Shown: positions 59,196 through 64,000 of the stretch, piece after piece
Layout: every line of letters starts with the position of its first letter
Position numbering within the stretch: the stretch's first letter is position 1
Assembly (NCBI GenBank): GCA_018711655.1
Contig: DVIA01000028.1
Span: 1 to 64,000 of the forward strand
Direction of reading: 5' to 3'
DNA from: Candidatus Pullichristensenella avicola
GTDB lineage: Bacteria > Bacillota > Clostridia > Christensenellales > Aristaeellaceae
DNA: 64,000 bases
Position numbers and translations under genes: made by a program
The notes under the pieces: model-generated
What the model saw: only the letters and a program-made list of their open reading frames with translations
What the model was told of the DNA's origin: nothing
Database searches by the model: none

Positions 59196-59753
59196 ATGTA
59201 TAAGAAGGCTATCCAAAGCGCCGGAGAAAAGATGGACAAGACCATCGCCATCATCGAAAAGGATCTTTCCACCCTGCGCGCCGGCCGCGCCAACCCCCAG
59301 ATTCTCGACAAGATCACCGTGGATTACTACGGAACGCCCACGCAGCTGAATCAGGTGGGCAACATCTCCTCGCCCGAACCGCGCATGCTGGTCATCGCGC
59401 CCTGGGAACCGAAGATGATCGCGGAGATCGAAAAGGCCATCCAGAAGTCCGATCTGGGCATCAACCCCTCCAACGACGGCAAGGTGATCCGCCTGGTGGT
59501 GCCGGAACTGAACGAGGAGCGCCGCAAGGAACTGTGCAAGCAGGTCAAAAAGCAGGTGGAGGAGGGCAAGGTCGCCATCCGCAACACCCGTCGCGACACG
59601 ATGGACCAGATCAAGAAAATGAAGAAGGATTCCGTCATCACCGAGGACGACCTCAAACTGGCGGAGACCGAGATGCAGAAAGTCACCGACGCGCACATCA
59701 AGACCCTGGATAAGGTGGGCGCGGACAAGGAAAAGGAGATCATGTCGATCTGA
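59196..59753 (+). CDS. frr: Ribosome recycling factor
   Basis: The 185-residue protein splits post-termination ribosomes with EF-G. It has the long-helix family blocks LSTLRAGRANPQILDKITVD, YYGTPTQLNQVGNIS, IGIN-like SDLGINPSNDGKVIRL and PELNEERRKELCKQVKK. aaggagg precedes the ATG. Its stop overlaps the uppS start (TGATG). In many Firmicutes frr follows pyrH, but here a promoter and a divergent ABC exporter gene replace it. Confidence 0.97.
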   Translation: MYKKAIQSAGEKMDKTIAIIEKDLSTLRAGRANPQILDKITVDYYGTPTQLNQVGNISSPEPRMLVIAPWEPKMIAEIEKAIQKSDLGINPSNDGKVIRLVVPELNEERRKELCKQVKKQVEEGKVAIRNTRRDTMDQIKKMKKDSVITEDDLKLAETEMQKVTDAHIKTLDKVGADKEKEIMSI

Positions 59754-60559
59754 TGCTGCAAAAGCTGACAACGCTTCTGCGCGGGAAGCCCCGCAGCGCG
59801 AACGTCGCGCCCCGGGACGACGGGGCGCGCCTTGCGCTGCCTGCAAAACTGCCGCGGCATGTGGGCATCATCATGGACGGCAACGGCCGCTGGGCGCAAA
59901 ACCGCGGCCTGCCCCGTTCGGCGGGCCACGCCGCCGGAACCGAGGCCCTGCGCGACATCATTCAGGCCTGCGACGACTGGGGGATATACGCCCTGTCCAT
60001 TTACGCGTTTTCCACCGAGAACTGGGCTCGGCCCATGGACGAGGTGGGCGCGCTGATGGGCCTTATTTTGCGCTACTTTCAATCCGAGATCGACGAACTG
60101 GACGAAAAGGGTGCGGTCATTCGCATCATCGGCGATGTGGACGGCCTGCCGGACAAGCAGCGCGAGGTCGTTTTGCGCGCCATGGAGCGGACAAAGGACA
60201 ACGACGGCCTGCGCCTCAACATCGCCCTGAACTATGGCGGCCACGCCGAATTGACCCGCGCGGCCCGGCGCCTGGCTGCGCGTTGCCTGCGGGGCGAACT
60301 TGCGCCCGAGGATATTTCCGAGGCGGATGTCGAGGGCGAATTGTACACCGCCGGGCTTCCGCCGGTGGATCTGCTCATCCGCACCAGCGGCGAGGTGCGC
60401 ACTTCAAACTTCCTGCCCTGGCAGGCGGCTTATGCGGAGATGGTCTTTAACCCCATCCTCTGGCCGGATTATACCCGCGAGGTGTTTCTGCGCGACCTGC
60501 ACGAATATGCCTCCCGAGATCGGCGATTCGGCGCTGTGAAGAAGGGGGACAAGCGATGA
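59753..60559 (+). CDS. uppS: Undecaprenyl diphosphate synthase
   Basis: This 268-residue cis-prenyltransferase makes the C55 lipid carrier for peptidoglycan. It has VGIIMDGNGRWAQNRGLPRS (catalytic Asp and Asn), YAFSTENWARP, IRIIGDVDGLPD and the C-terminal LLIRTSGEVRTSNFLPWQAA. The usual RxSGExRxSNFxxWQ motif is present with Thr in place of Leu. An extra 35-residue N-terminal leader precedes the conserved core. It is coupled to frr and cdsA by overlapping stop/start codons. Confidence 0.95.
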   Translation: MLQKLTTLLRGKPRSANVAPRDDGARLALPAKLPRHVGIIMDGNGRWAQNRGLPRSAGHAAGTEALRDIIQACDDWGIYALSIYAFSTENWARPMDEVGALMGLILRYFQSEIDELDEKGAVIRIIGDVDGLPDKQREVVLRAMERTKDNDGLRLNIALNYGGHAELTRAARRLAARCLRGELAPEDISEADVEGELYTAGLPPVDLLIRTSGEVRTSNFLPWQAAYAEMVFNPILWPDYTREVFLRDLHEYASRDRRFGAVKKGDKR

Positions 60560-61380
60560 AAACGCGCGTGATCACGGGAATCGTTCTCATCGCCCTCGTT
60601 TCCGCGGCGATCATGCTTGGCGGATGGTGGCTGCGCGGCGTGGTGCTGCTGCTTATGCTGCTGAGCATGCACGAGATGTACGCTGCGCTCCGCCGCAAGG
60701 GGACGCGCCCCCTGCCCGTCGGGATGGGCCTTGCGCCGCTGCTTCTATTGTGCGCGCTGTTGCTTCCGCAAGGCGAATTGATGGAGGCGGCGGTGGCGGG
60801 AACGGCGTTTCTGGCGGCTGTGGGCGTGGGCGCGATCGTTTTGCGCGGCGCGGTCGATGGGCCGCGCATGCAGGCGACGCTTCTGCCGCTGATCTATCCC
60901 GGCGTGTTCTATATTTTGATGTTTGATCTTACCTATGCGGGCGAGGGAATGCCGCGGACGCTGCTGTTCGTGCTGCTCTTTCTCGTGCCCTCGATGAACG
61001 ACTGTTTCGCGCTGTTTACCGGCATGGCCTGTGGGCGGCACAAGCTTTCGGCGCAGATCAGCCCCAAAAAGACCGTCGAAGGCAGCGTTGGCGGACTGGC
61101 GGCGGCGGTGGCGTTCGCCGTCGGGCTTCCGTTTCTGGTTCGCGCCCTTTACGGCGCGGACGCCGCGGCGCTCGCGCCGGCATGGTACTATGCGCTGTTC
61201 GGGCTGCTGGCGGGGGCGCTGTCGCAGATCGGCGATCTGGCCGCCTCGCTGGTCAAGCGCGATTGCGGCATAAAGGACTTTGGAAAAATATTTCCCGGAC
61301 ACGGCGGCGTCATGGATCGGCTGGACGGTATCCTCTTTGCCACCCTGGCCTGCCATGTGTTTTTTCGGATGATGGGATGA
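60556..61380 (+). CDS. cdsA: Phosphatidate cytidylyltransferase
   Basis: The 274-residue multi-spanning membrane enzyme makes CDP-diacylglycerol for phospholipid synthesis. It has about eight hydrophobic segments, SPKKTVEGSVGGL and the signature region SLVKRDCGIKDFGKIFPGHG followed by GVMDRLDG. Both ends overlap neighbours by ATGA. The position between uppS and dxr is the standard order. Confidence 0.95.
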   Translation: MKTRVITGIVLIALVSAAIMLGGWWLRGVVLLLMLLSMHEMYAALRRKGTRPLPVGMGLAPLLLLCALLLPQGELMEAAVAGTAFLAAVGVGAIVLRGAVDGPRMQATLLPLIYPGVFYILMFDLTYAGEGMPRTLLFVLLFLVPSMNDCFALFTGMACGRHKLSAQISPKKTVEGSVGGLAAAVAFAVGLPFLVRALYGADAAALAPAWYYALFGLLAGALSQIGDLAASLVKRDCGIKDFGKIFPGHGGVMDRLDGILFATLACHVFFRMMG

Positions 61381-62534
61381 TCGCTTTGCAACGAAAGATT
61401 GCCATACTCGGCGCGACCGGCTCCATCGGAACGCAGGCGTTGGACATTGCGCGCCGCTATCCCGAGCGCTTTGAGGTCGTCTGTTTGACGGCCCATTCCT
61501 CGGCGGACAAACTGTTTGAACTGGTTCGCGAATTTCGCCCGCGCGTGGCGGCGCTGGAAACGGAGCCCGCCTGGATTCCCGAGGACGTGCGCTTTTGCGA
61601 GTGGGTTTTTGGCAGGGACAGTTCCGCGCGCGCATTGGAGTTTTCGGGCGCGGACGACGCCCTGTGCGCGGTGGTGGGCATAGCCGGTTTGCGCAACGTA
61701 TGGACGGCGCTTGCCTGCTGCGAGCGCGTGCTGCTGGCAAACAAGGAGGCGCTGGTGACGGGCGGCGAACTGGTCATGGCGCGGGCGCGGGAGATGCGTC
61801 GCACGCTTTTGCCCGTGGACAGCGAACATTCGGCCATTTTCCAGTGCCTGCGGGCGCGCGAGGGCAATCCCGTGCGCCGGCTGGTCCTCACGGCCTCGGG
61901 TGGGGCGCTGCGCGACCGCACGGCGAAGGAGATCGAAAACGCCAGCGTCGAGGACGTTTTGCGCCATCCGACCTGGCGCATGGGCGCGAAGATCACCGTG
62001 GACTGCGCCACCATGCTCAACAAGGGGCTGGAGGTGATCGAGGCGCACCACCTTTTCGGCATGGACGCGGAAAATATCCGCGTGGTGGTGCATCCCGAAA
62101 GCGTCGTGCATTCCATGGTGGAGTTTCAAGACGGCGCGATACTGGCTCAGTTGGGCAGGGCGGACATGCGCGGGCCGATCGGTTACGCCATGGGCTTTCC
62201 GGAAAGACTGCCTTACGGGGGAGAACCGCTTTCCCTGACGGAAGTTGGCAGCCTGACCTTCCGCGCCCCGGACGACGCGCGCTTTCCCTGCCTGTCCATG
62301 GCCTACGAGGCCCTGCGCGCGGGCGCGAACGCGCCGGTGGTTTTCAATGGCGCCAACGAGGCGGCCGTCGGGGAATTTTTGGGCGGAAGGGTGCGCTTTG
62401 GCGAAATCGCCCGCTGCGTGCGCGCTGCGCTCGACGGCGTTGCGCGCCGCGAGATCCGATCGCTGGACGATGTGTTCGCCTGCGATCTGGAGGCGCGTGC
62501 GTTTGCGCGAAAATTCCTTGGAGGACGGAAATGA
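61377..62534 (+). CDS. dxr: 1-deoxy-D-xylulose-5-phosphate reductoisomerase
   Basis: The 385-residue NADPH enzyme forms MEP in the non-mevalonate isoprenoid pathway, the target of fosmidomycin. It has the NADPH site KIAILGATGSIGTQALD, LLANKEALVTGGELVM, PVDSEHSAIFQCL, LTASGGALRDRT and HPTWRMGAKITVDCATMLNK. VFNGANEAAV follows. ATG 61377 lies in the cdsA stop. Together with ispG at the window end it shows that isoprenoids are made by the MEP pathway. Confidence 0.96.
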   Translation: MIALQRKIAILGATGSIGTQALDIARRYPERFEVVCLTAHSSADKLFELVREFRPRVAALETEPAWIPEDVRFCEWVFGRDSSARALEFSGADDALCAVVGIAGLRNVWTALACCERVLLANKEALVTGGELVMARAREMRRTLLPVDSEHSAIFQCLRAREGNPVRRLVLTASGGALRDRTAKEIENASVEDVLRHPTWRMGAKITVDCATMLNKGLEVIEAHHLFGMDAENIRVVVHPESVVHSMVEFQDGAILAQLGRADMRGPIGYAMGFPERLPYGGEPLSLTEVGSLTFRAPDDARFPCLSMAYEALRAGANAPVVFNGANEAAVGEFLGGRVRFGEIARCVRAALDGVARREIRSLDDVFACDLEARAFARKFLGGRK

Positions 62535-63589
62535 TCGTCAATCTGCTTTTTATATTGTTGGCCATCGTGATTCTGGGCGTGCTGGTGATGGTGCACGAGT
62601 TTGGGCATTACATCGTCGGCAGGCTCACGGGCATGACGGTGCTGGAATTTTCCATCGGTTTCGGCCCCAAGCTGCTGGGCTGGCGGCGCAAGGAGATCGA
62701 CTATTCCCTGCGCCTGATCCCGCTGGGCGGCTATTGCAGTTTTTTGGGCGAGGATGAAAACAACGACGATCCGCGCGCCATGAACAATTTGCCCGTGTGG
62801 CGCCGTTTTTTGACGGTGTTCGCCGGCCCGGCGATGAACTTTGTGTTCGCCCTTGCCGTCTGTGTGGTTTCGATGATGCTCTACGAAGGCGTGCGCACGC
62901 AGCCGCTGATCCAGGAGGTGGTTCCCGCTTCGCCGGCTGCGCAGGCGGGCATCGAGGCGGGCGATACCATTGTGGCCGTCAACGGCCGCGAGATCAGCGA
63001 TGGAAACAGCCTGACGCTTTCGCTCTCCATTGCCACTGCGGGCGAGGGCGAAGCGGTAGAGATCACCGTTTTGCGCGATGGCGAGCGGGAGACGCTTTCC
63101 ATGGTTCCCAGCGCAGTGGTGCTGGAGGATGGCACGAGCGTCAAACAGATCGGCATCGTCTATACCACGCAGGTCGTGGAGCGCTATTCTCTGGGCGCGG
63201 CTTTGCGCGCGGCGCCGCAGCGGCTTTGGGAGATCGTCGAAACAATGATCGACGCCCTGAAGGGGCTGGTGTTCCACGGCGAGGGCGCCACGGAAATGGC
63301 CGGGCCGGTGGGCATCGTCGGTATGATCTCTGAAGAGACGCGCACAGGCGGCTTTTATATGGTTTTGTACCTTATGTACATTATCTCGCTCAATCTGGGG
63401 CTGATGAACCTTTTGCCCCTGCCGGCGCTGGATGGCGGAAGGCTGGTGTTCCTCATCGTCGAGGCCATCCGCAGAAAGCCCGTGCCGCCGGAGAAAGAGG
63501 GAATGGTGCATGGGGTCGGCATGCTGCTTCTGCTGGGTCTTATTGTCGTGATTACCTATCAGGACATTGTGCGCCTGATTGCGAGGTAA
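62531..63589 (+). CDS. rseP: Site-2 intramembrane metalloprotease RseP/RasP
   Basis: The 352-residue intramembrane zinc protease has HEFGH (residues 22-26) in its first membrane helix, one PDZ domain (about 120-205, ASPAAQAGIEAGDTIVAVNG) and NLLPLPALDGGRL near the C-terminus, which supplies the third zinc ligand. It cleaves anti-sigma factors and signal peptide remnants. A single PDZ domain is typical of the Firmicute form. The start overlaps the dxr stop. Confidence 0.94.
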   Translation: MIVNLLFILLAIVILGVLVMVHEFGHYIVGRLTGMTVLEFSIGFGPKLLGWRRKEIDYSLRLIPLGGYCSFLGEDENNDDPRAMNNLPVWRRFLTVFAGPAMNFVFALAVCVVSMMLYEGVRTQPLIQEVVPASPAAQAGIEAGDTIVAVNGREISDGNSLTLSLSIATAGEGEAVEITVLRDGERETLSMVPSAVVLEDGTSVKQIGIVYTTQVVERYSLGAALRAAPQRLWEIVETMIDALKGLVFHGEGATEMAGPVGIVGMISEETRTGGFYMVLYLMYIISLNLGLMNLLPLPALDGGRLVFLIVEAIRRKPVPPEKEGMVHGVGMLLLLGLIVVITYQDIVRLIAR

Positions 63590-63594
63590 AGCCT

Positions 63595-64000
63595 ATGGCT
63601 ACAAAAGCGGTTTACGCCCAAAATGTGCAGATCGGCGGCGGCGCGCCCGTCACCGTGCAATCCATGACCAATACTGATACGCGGAACCTTGCGGCAACCA
63701 TCGCCCAGATTCGCGCGCTGGCAGACGCCGGGGCGGAGATCGTGCGCGTTTCGGTCTACGATGAACTTTGCGCGGGGAATGTGCGCGCGCTGGCGGAGGC
63801 AAGCCCCGTGCCGCTGGTGGCGGACATCCACTTTGACCACCGCCTCGCCATTCGCGCGGTGGAAAACGGCGTCGCCAAGGTGCGCATCAACCCTGGAAAT
63901 ATTGGCGGGGAGAACAATGTGCGCGCGTTGGCGGATTGTCTGCGCGCCCACGACGTTCCGGTGCGCATCGGCGTCAACGCCGGCTCTCTGGAGCGCGACA
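63595..64000 (+). CDS. ispG: 4-hydroxy-3-methylbut-2-enyl diphosphate synthase, truncated by the window end
   Basis: The first 135 residues are present. VQIGGGAPVTVQSMTNTDTR at the start, GAEIVRVSV, PLVADIHFDHRLAI and KVRINPGNIG are characteristic of IspG (GcpE), an iron-sulphur enzyme of the MEP pathway. The gene runs off the right edge; the C-terminal cluster-binding cysteines are not visible. It begins 5 bp after rseP. Confidence 0.95.
   Translation, partial: MATKAVYAQNVQIGGGAPVTVQSMTNTDTRNLAATIAQIRALADAGAEIVRVSVYDELCAGNVRALAEASPVPLVADIHFDHRLAIRAVENGVAKVRINPGNIGGENNVRALADCLRAHDVPVRIGVNAGSLERD

Overview
The window is GC-rich chromosomal DNA from an endospore-forming member of the Firmicutes, most likely Clostridia. 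The evidence is a set of sporulation genes (germination protease gpr, the spoIIGA-sigE pair, spoIIP, a YlmC/YmxH-type PRC-barrel gene, a Spo0A-like gene), Firmicute gene orders (tig-clpP-clpX, plsX-acpP-rnc-smc-ftsY, frr-uppS-cdsA-dxr-rseP-ispG) and low-GC-Gram-positive RNA regulation (a T-box before cysS, an FMN riboswitch before ribU). No tRNA, rRNA, CRISPR array, transposase or phage gene was recognised, so this is core chromosome with small accessory patches. The genus cannot be named from the sequence alone.

Layout. 1-7.96 kb: gpr, divergent from rpsT; rarA; a VanW-family envelope protein; tig-clpP-clpX. 7.96-9.14 kb: a gene-free stretch with a 196-bp tandem repeat. 9.18-11.15 kb (minus): a two-gene operon of a serine-palmitoyltransferase-like enzyme and a short-chain dehydrogenase. 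11.29-12.84 kb (minus): sigE and spoIIGA. 13.2-16.7 kb: ylmC/ymxH, nrdR and a PhoP/PhoR-type two-component system. 16.7-21.05 kb: a 22-bp minisatellite, a ferredoxin-type aldo/keto reductase, a degenerate Nudix protein, a sirtuin, a RadC-family protein with a small overlapping partner, and a YkuD protein. 21.3-26.7 kb: a 2-oxoacid dehydrogenase operon E2-E3-E1 with fused E1 alpha and beta. 26.76-29.44 kb: a zinc-ribbon protein, a 59/61-bp repeat array, a nucleotidyltransferase and riboswitch-controlled ribU. 29.5-32.07 kb (minus): udk, a Spo0A-like gene without the phospho-acceptor aspartate, and spoIIP.

32.4-38.3 kb (minus): an RNA-modification-rich cluster, trpS-folC-rsmH-tgt-like-Arm/Rmt-like methyltransferase-rsmI. 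38.3-44.8 kb (plus): plsX, acpP, rnc, smc, ftsY. 44.8-47.3 kb: nagA with an unusual ROK-family gene. 47.8-49.95 kb (minus): sorE-like and sorD/srlD-like genes, together a route from L-sorbose-1-phosphate to fructose-6-phosphate. 50.07-53.5 kb (minus): TPM, LemA, TelA and XpaC proteins. 53.6-59.0 kb: exonuclease III, T-box-controlled cysS, two GNAT acetyltransferases and an ABC exporter. 59.2-64.0 kb: frr, uppS, cdsA, dxr, rseP and a truncated ispG.

The items most worth a second look are the putative sphingoid-base operon (9182-11151), a chromosomal homologue of the ArmA/Rmt aminoglycoside-resistance 16S rRNA methyltransferases embedded in a housekeeping cluster (33302-34033), the adjacent divergent TGT-family gene, the Spo0A-like protein with a pseudo-receiver, and three unrelated intergenic tandem-repeat arrays. 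All calls come from reading the sequence; no database search was run.
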